From assembly GCF_021869535.1 (NCBI RefSeq), contig NW_026262668.1:23193732-23257731 (forward strand): a stretch of 64,000 nt of DNA. The letters run 5' to 3'. Below, one piece after another: positions 34,991-46,689 of the stretch. The DNA comes from Mytilus californianus (taxonomy: Eukaryota > Mollusca > Bivalvia > Mytilida > Mytilidae). The notes below the pieces were generated by a model. That model was not told where the DNA came from. It searched no databases and worked only from the letters and a program-made list of their open reading frames with translations. How positions within the stretch are numbered: the first letter of the stretch is position 1; every line of letters begins with the position of its first letter. The position numbers were made by a program, and so were the translations under genes.

Positions 34991-35911
34991 TTATTTCATT
35001 TGATGTGCTGTATCATGATTAAATTTAATAGAATTTGGATTAGTGTTTCATGTTATTGCTGTTTGCCAATAAATCAAGAACTAAAAAGTAATTTTTTTAA
35101 ATTATACTTCCAAGATTATATACACACATTTTAAAATGTTAAAAATGGGTGAAACATCCTCATTTAAGGGCAATTACTTCAAAAAGGAGTAAAAAACTTC
35201 TGAGGATATGATGGACAAAGACAAATTTTGCATTGCAACAGGCCTCCAACATACACCTCAGTGTTGTTTCAAGGGTTCTTTAAAGTAAAGAGTGCATGGC
35301 TATATATGAATATTTATATGGTTAATGGGTTGGAATCTTAACTATATTCAATATATTTACTCCCCTACCCCCATTGTAGACAAAATATATGATGCACTTA
35401 AAAGGTCTTGTCATGATGTCTCATAAAAAGATGTAAATGTGGGTAATGACTTAACTCATTACATTTACTATGTGTTAACTTTCTATTTTAGGCCAAATAC
35501 GTCTTATTTCAACCTATTTAAGACATCTTAGTGACATCACAATCAACAATTCTAAACTTGAGTGTCCAGATTATATATATTCTGTTTATCAATAGAACTG
35601 ACATTGTTTTGAATGGATTAAGCACTTGTATAATTTTTGCCATGTAAGAAGCCAAATAATGGCCCTTATTATAACTATATCCTCCGTTGTATGACAAACA
35701 TCAAAAAACATTTTGCCCTAAATTTTGAAATCTAATACTTAAAAGATCATTGCATTTTACAGTAAAAATAAAAACAAAAGCAGTTCTATCACATCATTGA
35801 TTGTTAATAATATTTTAAAATAATACTGTACATAAAAGAAAATTCCACATTAAAACCAAAAAACAAATGCAGGATGAAGTTTTATCACATCCTTAAACAC
35901 ATGCCTTGTAA
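34991..35911. other. No gene seen
   Basis: AT-rich, nothing recognised. Confidence 0.6.
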
Positions 35912-36189
35912 AACAAGGAATTATTTGAATCTGGAATAATTTTGAATTCTGGAAAATTGATAAGAAATGTATGATGAAAATTTAAACCCCATTTAGGCGG
36001 ATAAGCCATTCATGCATTGCTAAGGCAGGTAGTTAGTTCATACTGAAATATCAGTGAAAGTAAAATTAACCTCTAAGCCATGCATGCATGGTTAATAACC
36101 CTCTTTAGTTTGGTTAGTTTTTATCATACATTTCTTATCAATTTTCCAGAATTCAAAATTATTCCAGATTCAAATAATTCCTTGTTTAA
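35912..36189. mobile_element. Foldback element with ~67-bp arms
   Basis: The left arm (35912-35980) and right arm (36119-36188) are near-perfect mirrors (AACAAGGAATTATTTGAATC start), with a ~138-bp loop. If read as CAAGG...CCTTG, the flanking 7-mers TGTAAAA and TTTAAAC match at only 5 of 7. Confidence 0.75.
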
Positions 36190-36780
36190 ACATATCTAGA
36201 TAAAAAAAGGTCTTCTCACTTTTAGGCACATCCAGCATTTATGTCAATGTATGAACATGATTATTGTGGTGAAAGTATTGAAACTCACCTCTACCATTTG
36301 CCAAAGTAGTTTTGTAAACTTACATAATACATATATAAGCAAATTTTTGTTCTTCCCTCGTGATTATTCGAACTCATGCTGGGAGGTATATATATATATA
36401 TACCCTGACACACACACAGATATTTAGTCTTTCCTGAAATTGTTGTTGTGCAATTTCCATAGATTAAAGGTATAGTTGTCATTTTTATTTTCTCTATTTT
36501 TGGTACTATGATTTTTTTTCTCCATAAAAGTAGAAACACCTACAGACTATCATCAACCAAATGTATTAGTTTCCTGAAAAAATCTTTATATTTTAATATT
36601 TAAATAAAAAGCTGTGCCATGAGCGCATGATACACCGTCACCTTTTTAGCTCGTCTTTATGCTTTAAATAATTTATATGATCAACTACAAATACTGAGAG
36701 CACTGCTAAAATAGACCCATCCCCTAATAAAAAGACATGCACACACAGTGCCTGAGTGGTACCCATTGCCACAAAACATG
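36190..36780. other. No gene seen
   Basis: Short TA run near 36390; otherwise featureless. Confidence 0.5.
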
Positions 36781-37155
36781 ATTTTTATAGTTTGTTCTTG
36801 TTTTGTACTGTTACACAACTGTCCAAGGTTCAGGGACGGTTGAGCACTCACAAACATGTTTAACCCTGCCACATTCTTTAAGTGCCTGTACAGGAGCCTG
36901 TAGTTCAGTGGTTGTCATTGATTCATGTCTGTCATATTTGTTTTTCGTAAACTGTTTTGTTATAAATTAGGCCTTTAGTTTTCTCAATTGAATTGTTTCA
37001 CATTTTTCATGTCGGGGCCTTTTATAGCCGACCACAGGGTATGGGTTTTTTCTCATTGTTGAAGGCCGTACGGTTGCCTATAATTGCTTACATCCACTTC
37101 ATTTGAACTTTGGTGGATAGTTGTATCATTGGCAATCGTACCACATCTCCTTATT
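36781..37155 (+). repeat. Retroelement 3' tail, family T1
   Basis: Contains TTGTTCTTGTTTTGTACTG, TTTAACCCTGCCACATT, TTGAAGGCCGTACGGTT and CGTACCACATCTCCTTAT, in the order found in the other T1 tails. Confidence 0.65.
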
Positions 37156-37616
37156 TTTAAAATGAACAATTTGGCACTATTAAGGCTACCTCAAGTTTAA
37201 TTAAGTTTGTGGCCTCGATTTTTTAACAAATAAAATTCTATAACTGTCCAAAGTGTGAAAACTGGACAGTTTTCAACAATTTTTCAACTAATAAAGTTCC
37301 ATAACTCATTAATGTCAAATCAGAAATTTATCAAAAACAAAAGGGAGCTTATTTTAATAGATATAAACAAGTCAACAAAGTTTCATGATAACTGTTAAAA
37401 GCATGTTTGAGTTATTATCAGAAATACTGGAAAATCCCCCCTTATTTATGAATAAAGTCACAGTACTCGGAAACTTAAAATCTAAAATTTATAAAAATCG
37501 AAAGAGGGAGCTTATGTCAATATATATAAACAATTCTTCAAAGTTTCATGAGAATTGGTGAAAGTGTTTTTGAGTTATTGTCCAACATGTTGACGACAGA
37601 CGGACAATGGTATATC

Positions 37617-38552
37617 ATAATATTATAAATTTGTTTATTTTGACTAACTTCATTCGTTCAGGAATAGTCACATGTTAAACTATATTTTCAAAGGTCGATT
37701 GAAAACGGCGGATAGAAAAGTGATATTGCACTGTTAGTTTTAGAATATCTGAAAACTGATATACTTTGTGACATATAATCTAATGAATTTCGTGATATTG
37801 TTAAAAGTTTTTTAAAATTGTATATTTATGATCGATTATTTGAAAAAAAATCTTCAAATATTTAAGATGTACACAAAAAAACATAAAAAATAATTGAAAT
37901 AACAACTAATATGTTGTAATTGTCAAAGAGACAATATGATATTTATAAAATTTCAACAAAATTAAATGAATGAAAAATAGAATATAATACACTGATGATT
38001 TTGATACAACTATGGTAGGAAATTAATAATATAACAATTACAGCCTTCGTCCTCAATCAATTTACTTCTTTCAGGTCAATATATCCTTGTATTAACCTCA
38101 TACAAAGGCTATAATTGTATAATATATGGCAAACAGTTTTACTATTATTCTAACTTCAAAATATTTCATATAGAATATAAGATATCTTATATAATCTAGT
38201 TTTTATAAGATATCTATCTGATATATTATATGAGATATCTTATATATTATATAAGATATCTTATAAAGTTTATAAGATATCTTATAAATATTTTTTATAT
38301 AAGATATCTTATAACTATATTTTTTATATAAGATATCTAATATATTTTATAAGATATCTCATATAGTTATTAAGATATCTCAGATAATTTATAAAATATT
38401 TTATAGAGAAAATTATATGAGATATCTTATAAACAAAATTATATGAGATATCTTATAAATTATGAGATATCTTATAAACTATATGAGATATCTTATAAAG
38501 TTTATTAGATATCTTGAAGTTAGAATAAATAGTAAAACGACTTGCCATAATA
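37617..38552. mobile_element. 924-bp insertion with ATAATA TSD
   Basis: 37623-38546 interrupts the 3' end of the family D element. ATAATA occurs at 37617-37622 and 38547-38552. The left portion is AT-rich without coding signal; the right portion is the palindrome array. In such AT-rich context the 6-bp duplication is only moderately convincing. Confidence 0.5.
38128..38546. repeat. Array of 14 AGATATCT palindromes between inverted repeats
   Basis: Fourteen copies of AGATATCT, most extended to ATAAGATATCTTAT, occur at irregular spacing between inverted repeats of ~33 bp. The left is 38128-38159, containing TTTTACTATTATTCTAACTT, and the right mirrors it at 38514-38546. Core conservation is complete while spacers vary in length and sequence. 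Confidence 0.85.
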
Positions 38553-38608
38553 ATACGTCCTGTAAAGTGTAAACAGGCATAAAAAAATATAAATCTGTCA
38601 TTTTACAT

Positions 38609-38750
38609 AGAGATTAATACATGGCCTTTTCCATATCGGCCCGGGTATCATCCCGAGACCCCCATATCAGCCCGAGACGTAGTCGAGGTGCTGCTATGGG
38701 TCGAGGGATGATACCCGGGCCGATATGGAAAAGGCCATGTATTAATCTCT
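38609..38750. repeat. 142-bp palindrome with perfect 46-bp arms
   Basis: Arms 38609-38654 and 38705-38750 (start AGAGATTAATACATGGCC) are exact mirrors around a 50-nt loop containing a smaller CCCATA...TATGGG stem. It is GC-richer than its surroundings. No clear target duplication. Confidence 0.85.
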
Positions 38751-39164
38751 TTATCATATACTTCCGACAATTGTTTTATGTAAGGCAAATAAACAAATGA
38801 AATAACTAAAACAGTCAAAAACTTTTTAAAGAAGTTAAATCATGAATCCAACAAATACACTATAATTATCCAACAATAGCATCACTACCTCCATATATAT
38901 TATGGTACCATTTCCTATAGAGGCATTTTGAAACATTAAAAATTTGGAAGCTGGAAGCATGGAGGAAGTATTTACAGTTTTATGATCATTATTACTACAT
39001 GTTGTACTATATGAGATGATTCATAATTGTCAATGGCATTTGTTAGCAAGTACTAATTGTAAACTAGCATCATTTTGAAAATCTATATCATCGGATTTAG
39101 CCATGTTAACATCTTTTTTTCAATAACAGCTGGTTCTATATAAACAGATTTACCACTGGATCCA
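38751..39164. other. No gene seen
   Basis: Nothing recognised. Confidence 0.5.
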
Positions 39165-39245
39165 ATAAACCTTATCGCTATTTGTCCGCCATTACTGGAC
39201 ATCCCAAAAGTTCCCGTAAAATTTTGACGTCATAATAAAAAATAT
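39165..39245 (-). mobile_element. Truncated copy of the TA MITE
   Basis: AACCTTATCGCTATTTGTCC and CCATTACTGGACATC match the reverse strand of 28562-28729; the other end is missing. Confidence 0.65.
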
Positions 39246-41939
39246 CTGATGACACAATGGAAAAGTAAACATACGATACCGGAAATACCGGAAGTAACTT
39301 GCACGAGAGGCACTGTTATGGGTTTTTTGCACAAGACGCCCCTGGTATGGGTTATCAGCCCGGGTGGGAAATTATGGCTTGTGTACTTCCGTTCATTACA
39401 CATATGCAAAAGCTATCATATTAATGCTAAGTATATGATAAATGAAGGTAAAGAACATTTCAATAAGTCAGTCTTATATAAACCTTATCTGACATTTTGT
39501 TTTATGACAACATCAAACAGAAATGATAAAAAATTAAAAAGTTATTCATACAGACAATAAAACAAATCAAACTTTTGCTTAATCATGTTAATGGCAAAGA
39601 TGTTTGGACCAGCTGTTTTCCATCCTTTTGGGTTTTTTTTTATAGCACAGAATACAAATCTCAATAGATTTCAGGGTATTAACATTTCTGATAGTTCTCA
39701 TACATTAGGTACATTAAAAGCACTTCTCAAAATCAATATTTTAAACTTGAAAGACAATGTTTTTTAAAATGTCCTTTTCTGTTTGAGAACCAGGGCTCTT
39801 GGTCATAAAACTATACTCATACTCAGAGTACAAAATGTATGCTCGAAGGAACAAATCCAGTATTTTGATTGGTTGAATTCTGAGTCTGAGTCTGATGATC
39901 GTACTCCAAATGTTTATGACAAGGCCAGGTGTCGTCATTCCTATAAAGTAAATTAAAAATAATATAACACTGGTTTTGAAAGTCTTTATAACCAAGAAAA
40001 TATACTGTTGACACAAAAGACCGTGACAGAAGGGGCAGGGGGGAAAATCTTCACAGATTCAAATGTGGCAATGCTAATACAACTGCATTCAAAATATCAG
40101 TGTCATACCATAACTTGATCCCTTTAAACTGACACACACAACAATTGTTGAAGCTGTGGTTTCATCTTCACTGAAATTTTCACCTTAATGACTTATTTGA
40201 AATGTATTTAGCAAGTGTCGGTTAAATGTTTTTTTTTTTTAAACTAATCTGCTTAAATTTTGTATATTTTCCTGAAGTAAGCTTTTTTATGTATTCTATA
40301 TGTATTACAGCATTTTCAAAAAACGAAAACAACACGTTCTAAATTTCATGCGTCCAAAGCGCTTTTCTGGATTTACCATCATTAGGAACGTCGAATATTT
40401 GAAAGCCAAAGATATATAAGACCTGAAACATTTGAAGAGCTATATGACCAAAAAGAACAATTCAACAATTATTATGATCATAGCTGTTCTTACAATGAAA
40501 ACACTTATTTTGCCTTTGTTTTGTATTTGTAAAAAATCTCATCAAAGATATCAGGCTTATAGTTTTTAAAGGAGACCTTAAGCTTTCAGGATAAAACAAT
40601 ATCTGTATGATAGACTCTGGTATGAATTATATCCTGTTTTACCTGGCATCAAACTGTTACCATTCCTCAGCTTTCTGCAAAATCTTATCAACATTCTGAG
40701 GCACTTTACAGACATTTTAAATTGTAATTCTAACTATTTACCAGTACTTGTATTATATTATAGATAGCATACTGATAAATGTTTAACCTTCAACATGTTG
40801 CTATATAAGTTTTATTAGTATGAGATATTGATATTTTGTTAATTTTATGAGTGTATTGAATGTAACCCGCAAAAACACAAAATGCAATTTTACATGGTTA
40901 CATATACCACAGACTACTGAAAATTTCCTTCTATTATTATGTCAAAAATAGAACTAAAACATTAAAAATTTTAATATTTATAATCTAGGAATCTTTTAAA
41001 ACCAAGGGCTCCCATTAGATATTCTAATTTGATTTCTGAAGATTAGATGATTTTAATACTGACAGCCGCTTACAAAGCTGTATTGCTTTTGAATAAAGTA
41101 CTAATATTATTACAAATACTGTTGAGTTTAATTGAGTTTTATGTTGAGATTTCATGAAACTGGTTAAGAGTATTGCTTCTGCCAAAGTTTCATAAAATTC
41201 TATGAAGGTTAGACAAAATAATTGATGTGTAACAAACTTTAATCCAAGAATTTATTTATTTGTTAAATGTAAAAAAAACTAAGTCCATTTAGTATCGTTT
41301 TCATAACCGTGTGGACGAGACTATTTTTTGACGTGCTCAAATCTCCCATTGACTGGGTTAAATTAGGTGAACGTTCGCCTGTAACGTCCACTTATCACGT
41401 GGTATTTATTATAGACATTTTAACTGTGGGGTCACCAAAGGTTCTCAACGCCTAAATCAAATAATTCGAAAAACTAGTACAGGAATAACCTTTGTGTTTT
41501 GATTAATACTGAATACTTAAACGTTCTTTACTTGCGTCTTTGTTATGTTTTGATAAACAATTTTTGTGGTATCGCACGTTCTTTAAAAGTAACAATTCAT
41601 GTGTTGGCTATTATCTTTTTCAGAAGTCAAAGCGATTTACCCATTGCTGTTGTCTAATTTTTTCACTTAGTATCTTATCTTTTATCTTGTGTAAAATTTT
41701 ATTTTAGAACGAATGCATGATCAACTCTCAATAGTTGTGCAATTACAAAACATAGACAAAATATACTTTTGTACGGTCTTTTTCCCACTTGCAAGCTTAA
41801 GATATTGGACAGTAAAAAGCTATTTGGATCAAACCTTATGAAATTTGCATTTTACTTCACGAAATACTAGTAGGTAAAATGTATAGTTTGGTGTATTTTG
41901 GAAACTGGAACTTTTCTGCTAAACTACTATACTTGTGAA
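39246..41939. other. No recognised gene
   Basis: Open stretches at 39249-39560 and 39585-39767 (+) have no recognised domain. A weak small TIR pair (GTCATAAA, 39802-39920) may mark a MITE. The rest is AT-rich. Confidence 0.45.
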
Positions 41940-42115
41940 AAACCCTTGGTAGCGGGTCCCGGTAAAGTGAGAAACGGAACAGAAACGAAACAGAGCGAAA
42001 CGAAACGAAACATGGCGAAACAAAACGAAACATGTAAATTGAGAAACGAAACACAACGAAACGAAACAAAATCTGTATTTTGAGGAACCACCTATAGAAA
42101 ATCTTCCTGACATAG
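41940..42115 (-). repeat. (CGAAA)-type minisatellite, copy 1
   Basis: A degenerate GAAACGAAAC array between GGTCCCGGTAAAGTGAG and GAAAATCTTCCTGAC. The same unit occurs inverted at 46185-46375. Frames here are repeat artefacts. Confidence 0.8.
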
Positions 42116-42610
42116 CCGAAGATCAATGTGGGTTTAAAGGGCCCTTTTGATTGATATCATCTAATTGTTTGCTTAAAAATCGTCAAAAAAACAACATTGG
42201 TGGTATGTTTATCTTTTTGGACAATTATGCCTCCTTCTTTCCTTAAACTCTGGATCTGTCTCTGCTTTTTTTTTATATATGTATACAAAAGATCTCGTTT
42301 AATCCAAAGAGAACGTGTGATTAACGGTTTATTCGAACACACATTACACACTGGGATTAACTTCACTGTTTGCCGCACTGGAAAGAACGCATTACATACC
42401 AATTCTATTGAGCTTTGTATATTTCTATGCTTTATCAAGTCCCACATATTGTTATCATTAATAATATTATGATATATTAGTATGTATAACTTTTCATTCG
42501 ATCACGTCTGTTAATATCATTGTATATACAATAATATGCAATAGGTTTTTATCATTTATTGTTTATGAGTTTGTGCCAAGAAAGGTATTTGATTGATGAA
42601 TGAAACACTT
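42116..42610. other. No recognised gene
   Basis: Opposed frames of 91 and 96 codons overlap at 42157-42472; neither shows a domain. Confidence 0.4.
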
Positions 42611-42823
42611 ACATGTACGTATCCCAAGTGAAAAAACCATAGCCAAAATATGTAAATGGTATGGACACTTTGCCATACATAACTTTAGGTAGTAGGATCC
42701 AAATGTTCAAGTTGGATGCATTCACCCTATATGTGGCTACAACATTGTCAAGTCCGACCTGGGACGTCAAAGGGGGGATTGACCACGTTGCGACCTGGCG
42801 TCTCTTTTGAAAGTACATGTGAC
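42611..42823 (-). CDS. Candidate internal exon, unrecognised protein
   Basis: On the minus strand one frame is open for about 70 codons with an amino-acid composition like real protein (VATWSIPPL, VNASNLNIWILLPKV, GKVSIPFTYFGYGFFTW). It ends at a consensus donor, CAT|GTAAGT (donor GT 42610-42609). The acceptor is uncertain: AAAG|GTCAC at 42824 lacks a good pyrimidine tract and CCAG|GTCGC further in is an alternative. No flanking exon was found. The alternating hydrophobic pattern and NAS glycosylation motif would suit an extracellular beta-rich domain, but I do not recognise the family. It could be a chance frame. Confidence 0.35.
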
Positions 42824-43067
42824 CTTTAAAATGTTAAAACTGAGAATCAAATCAGTTTAGAACTGAATAGTTGCTTAAAAGTGACCTGGTGACCCGAGGC
42901 AATTTTTAATCGTGACCTTATGATCTAACTTGAGTGGTACTGGAGCACAGTCACTTTTCTCCTTTTATTCATACAATATTGTATGTTCGACTCGTCATGT
43001 TCTACTTTCTTTTTTAAACTTACGGTACCGAATATTGTGTTTTGTTATTCGCCATTTATCTTGACAG

Positions 43068-43177
43068 ACGCGTGTTACTAGGTAAAGTATCTACCACATT
43101 TTCAAAAGATAAGCTACGAAGTACATACGGCATCTTCATACTGCATCTCCATACAGTTGAAGTCGATGGTACCTGTT
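43068..43177 (+). CDS. Candidate internal exon, unrecognised protein
   Basis: On the plus strand a 110-bp stretch lies between an acceptor TATCTTGACAG|A and a consensus donor TGTT|GTAAGT. One frame is open through it, reading LLGKVSTTFSKDKLRSTYG and IFILHLHTVEVDGTC. The SKDKLRSTYGIFILHLHTVE pattern is reminiscent of the E-F strands of immunoglobulin-like domains, but the usual D-x-G-x-Y-x-C is not intact. It conflicts in strand with the candidate at 42611-42823, so at most one gene model would hold here unless two genes are present. Confidence 0.25.
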
Positions 43178-44159
43178 GTAAGTAGTTTAAAAGGTTAATA
43201 TGAATTGAACTTGTATTAAACGAGATTATGTCTTGCCTGATTTGCAACAAAATGAAAGAAGAAGCATGTCATCATGGTCATGGACTGCCATAATAAAAAT
43301 TCTTTGAAACTTTAAAACAAAGAAGAAACGAGTTCAAACTAGAATATGTTATAGTGACGAATTAGAAATGGAAATATTGTGTAGACACCTATCTATTGTT
43401 GAAATTATACTATATGTTGCTTTCTAGGTGTCCTTAGTTTGTTCTTGTCGTTTGGTTGCTGTCTTATTGACGAGTAACCTACATTTCATACAGTTTTAGT
43501 TCCCTTGAGTGTACTTTTGAATCGGTGCATAAAAAATCATAACTAAACTGGTTGTTGTGTATAGATTAATTGTCTTTCTTTCCCTCAATAATTCTAGGAA
43601 GGTGAACCAAAGAGAGATGTACACAGACACTTGTTTCTATCAATATATAATACATATGAATAGTCGACCTTCCCATGTGGAGATGTACCTAAATTAAAAA
43701 TATTAATATGTAAACAGAAAATAATGTTACACTTTTCAATCTTTAACTTCCCTTCCCTCCATTTTTTTTACTGTATCAATTTTAAAGACATGTCGCTTCT
43801 AAACAAAATCTGATTGATCTGCAGCTTACCCCCCAAACCTGCTTTGATACAAACTTGAATATGTTCCTCATTAAATCGATCACAAAACTTAAAAGGCATA
43901 CATATCTAAATAGTCGTAATTAATTCCATTGAGCACGAAACTATAATCCGAATCAGATTTTATTTATTTGAATATTCTAAAATACATTTCTTTTTCGGCA
44001 GAAATTACAAAATAAAATATTATTATCTGGTTTGACTAGGAAACACTGATTTCATATGTAATGGTACACAAAATATTATAAAATATTATATGTCCCACCC
44101 TTTGAGTGGAAAACATATCATGTTTTAGCATAAAATCGTCTATTTTGGAGTGAAAAAAA
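43178..44159. other. No recognised gene
   Basis: 43380-43500 resembles a decayed T1-like tail (TTGGTTGCTGTCTTATTGACGA). Otherwise nothing. Confidence 0.45.
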
Positions 44160-44623
44160 TTGGATGATTTAAATAAGTTAGATGTTTTTGATGGTCTTTT
44201 GGATTCTGTTGACAGTTTTGACTTTTCTACTCTAATTAAATGGTCGTTTTGTAGATCTGAATGCAAATTTTCTACTCTTTACACTACACCTCCACACAAT
44301 CTTATCAAACAAAAGTTTTCTTATTTAATTAAATGGTCGTTTGGTAAATCTGAATGCAAATATATTTGCTGCAATTCATTTAAAGCCTTCTTCTCTAATG
44401 TGAAAGGTAAATATGCTAGATATACTTATTGGAGGTGGGATGAGATGATTGAAGCTGTTAATTTCCCCTTGATAATATTTATGTACGTTTTGGCAACAAA
44501 GTTTATCGACAGGTTGTAGGTATTCCAATGGGCACTTATTGCGCCCCTTTAATAGCAGACTTGTTTTTGTACTGTTATGAATCATAGTTTATGACCACAC
44601 TAAGTAAAGACCCGTCAAAATTG

Positions 44624-45075
44624 CATTTGGTCCAAGGACACAGTTATCGTCCTTTGGTTTACGAATATAGTCCCTAGTGTGAACAATGTATAACTTGCAT
44701 TTTTTTTTGATACACTTTCCCAATTTATTTCTTGATATTTTATGCATGAAATATTAAGTAAGAGGATGAAATTACATGTTAAAAAAATTTGGGTGCTGAA
44801 TCATTATGTTAAGTAGTGATTTGGTCCAGTTAAAAAAGGTCAAAAATTAGAATGTTTGAAGCTGTCAAACTGAATTTTGGCCCCCCTTAACACAGAATTG
44901 TCAATATTTTGAGTTAGAGCTGGTAGAAGTTTCTATAATTTTGATATTATTTGTATCAATAGTAGTACACTACACTGTAAAAATCTTTTTGAGATAGAGC
45001 AGGTGCGATTTTTTTAATTTGAATTTATTGTCTAAAAGAAATGCACTACGAAATAACTGTATTCTCGGGCCATTT
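44624..45075. mobile_element. 442-bp insertion in Penelope-like copy 1
   Basis: 44629-45070 splits the RT frame. CATTT occurs on both sides (44624-44628, 45071-45075), and removing one copy plus the insert joins the reading frame. Ends show loose inverted similarity (ACAGTTAT near each end) and the left end is a hairpin CCAAGGAC...GTCCTTTGG. Superfamily unknown. Confidence 0.55.
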
Positions 45076-45732
45076 AACTGATAAATTCAAAAACACTTAC
45101 CTTTATCTTGATGATATTTTATCGTTAAAAAATCAAGAATTTTCTAAATATACTGCCAAAATTTACGACAAAAGGGACGATTATTCGTTCCCGATTGTTA
45201 TTTTTCCCTTTTTGGATGGTGATGTTCCATTGGCACCATCTTATGGTGTTTGAATTTCACAACTCGTTCGCTATGCCCGTGTCTGTTGTGACGTTTTTGA
45301 TTTTAACGAATGTAATCTATGTATTACTGGTAAATTATGAAGCCAGGGATTTCGTTACCACAAATTACTTAAAACCTTTACTAAATTCTTCCATAGATAT
45401 AAAGATTTTGTTTTGAAGTTCAAATGGGATAGCACATCCTAATTTTTTATGGAAATGTTGTTTACCGTGCCCGGAAATTTAGAAACGATCCTGGTAAACT
45501 TGTCGATCCGTGAAATAAACTTATTCTAAAAGGTTACCAATTCAACACTGTAATTAGATCATTGAAAATTGTTTTATTGGTATCAATATTGATTTTGTTG
45601 TCAGTAAATTAAAAGCTAACTAAATATTATTGTTATATAATTCATATGCACATTCATGGATCTACAATCTGTCGATACCTGTATCTTGGCATTACACAAG
45701 GTTGTGTTTTTTCCTCTGACTGTTTATGACGT

Positions 45733-45769
45733 CTGTACACTAAATCCATTGGATGTTGGATGTGTACAG
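45733..45769 (+). other. 3'-UTR hairpin of Penelope-like copy 1
   Basis: CTGTACAC pairs with GTGTACAG around ATCCA...TGGAT. The equivalent place in copy 2 (48549-48588) pairs different bases. Confidence 0.5.
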
Positions 45770-46184
45770 ATTGATAATTTAGTCTTAGATGCATGATTTT
45801 TTTATTTACTTGTTAGTGACTTTGAACTAGCTGCCAGTAACTTCAAGTACTCTCAGATCAGTACTTAGTGTCTTTTTGCATGTTGTTGGGATATACAAGT
45901 ACCCGGCCACGTCCACTCTGTGTTTTTGTTAGATGTATGGTATTTGTATCCATCTGATGAGTTAAGCCTTCCCCAGACGATCCCCAGTAACAGCTATTCT
46001 AATTTCAATGTTCCCTCATTGTTGCACGTGACCAGAAGCCTTGATATTAGAACAGGCTCTGCAGCATAGCTGACGCACCTAAGCCTCACATTTAACAAAA
46101 CAAGTTGACTAATTGCAACTAATGCACGAAGATACCAATGCAAATGACGAGTAATTTTTTCAAAGTTGAATGGAATATTCGGTG

Positions 46185-46375
46185 TCTTCGGCTATGCACA
46201 TATCTCGTCAGGAAGATTTTCTATATGTCATTCCTCAAAATACAGATTTTGTTTTGTTTCGTTGTGTTTCGTTTCTCAATTTACATGTTTCGTTTCGTTT
46301 CGCTCTGTTACGTTTCGTTTCGCTCTGTTTCGTTTCTGTTCCGTTTCTCACTTTACCGGGACCCCTTGGTAGCAG
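46185..46375 (+). repeat. (CGAAA)-type minisatellite, inverted copy 2
   Basis: The mirror of 41940-42115 with the same boundary words (CGTCAGGAAGATTTTC, CTCACTTTACCGGGACC). About 4 kb separates the pair. Confidence 0.8.
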
Positions 46376-46689
46376 AATGATTATGCACTGACTAGTCTTC
46401 TTTTTCTGAGTTTGTGTGTGTGTGTTGTTTTTTTTTTTGTGAGGGAGGGGGATTGGTTTTTTTCTCATTCACATACATGTACATGAACATTACTTTTTTA
46501 ATTTTAGTGTCGATTTTTTTTTTCGTCCCTAACTTTGAATGTAAATCAATTATTTTTTTTCCCTCTTTTTTCTGCAACAAAGTATTTTTTTTCCTTTCCA
46601 ATTTTTTTTAGAATCAATTTATTTTTTTTTTAAAACGGCCCAACTTACACACACAGAATAATTGACGGCAGTTTATATATCAACTTCGT
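46376..46689. other. No gene; T-rich tracts
   Basis: A (GT)n run and several T runs near 46400-46630. Frames are low complexity. Confidence 0.6.

Larger units (their letters stand above)
37190..38583 (+). mobile_element. Pearl-like element, family D, copy 3, split by insertion
   Basis: Cores (37200-37600; GAGTTATT, GGAAAATCCCCC, AAAGGGAGCTTAT) lead into GACGACAGACGGACAATGG. The 3' end, ATACGTCCTG...CAGGCATAAAA, is displaced to 38553-38583 by the insertion at 37623-38546, which is flanked by ATAATA on both sides. Confidence 0.6.
44160..45810 (+). pseudogene. Penelope-like retroelement, copy 1 (decayed)
   Basis: A reverse-transcriptase remnant of the Penelope-like group. In order: FSTLYTTPPHNLIKQ (~44265), a YARYTYW/WDEMIEAVNF segment, QVVGIPMGTYCAPLIADL (~44510), then after an insertion NTYLYLDDIL with the catalytic Asp pair (~45090), KIYDKRDDYSFPIV, FPFLDGDVPLAPSYGV, YARVC and HKLLKTFTKFFHRYKD. 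GIPMGTxCAP and the IYDKRDDF-FPFLDGDVP block identify the family. Damage: a frame break near 44470, stops near 44585 and 45253, loss of the block between SKYTAKIY and DKRDD, and a 442-bp insertion at 44629-45070. A short internal repeat (IKWSF..SEC twice) is near 44235-44365. No GIY-YIG nuclease is visible. The frame ends around 45620; a 3' UTR shared with copy 2 continues to ~45810. Confidence 0.8.

Noticed and set aside
38609-38750. Assignment of the 142-bp palindrome to the 7-bp class
   Set aside because: It starts with A, and the flanking 7-mers TTTACAT and TTATCAT match at only 5 of 7 despite perfect arms, so a decayed duplication is unlikely.
42157-42472. Opposed frames over 90 codons as a gene
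   Set aside because: No recognised motif, no splice signals, and the two strands shadow each other.
45954-45961. CTGATGAG near a Penelope-like element, as in a hammerhead ribozyme
   Set aside because: Penelope-like elements can carry hammerheads, but no GAAAC partner or closing stem follows within a reasonable distance.
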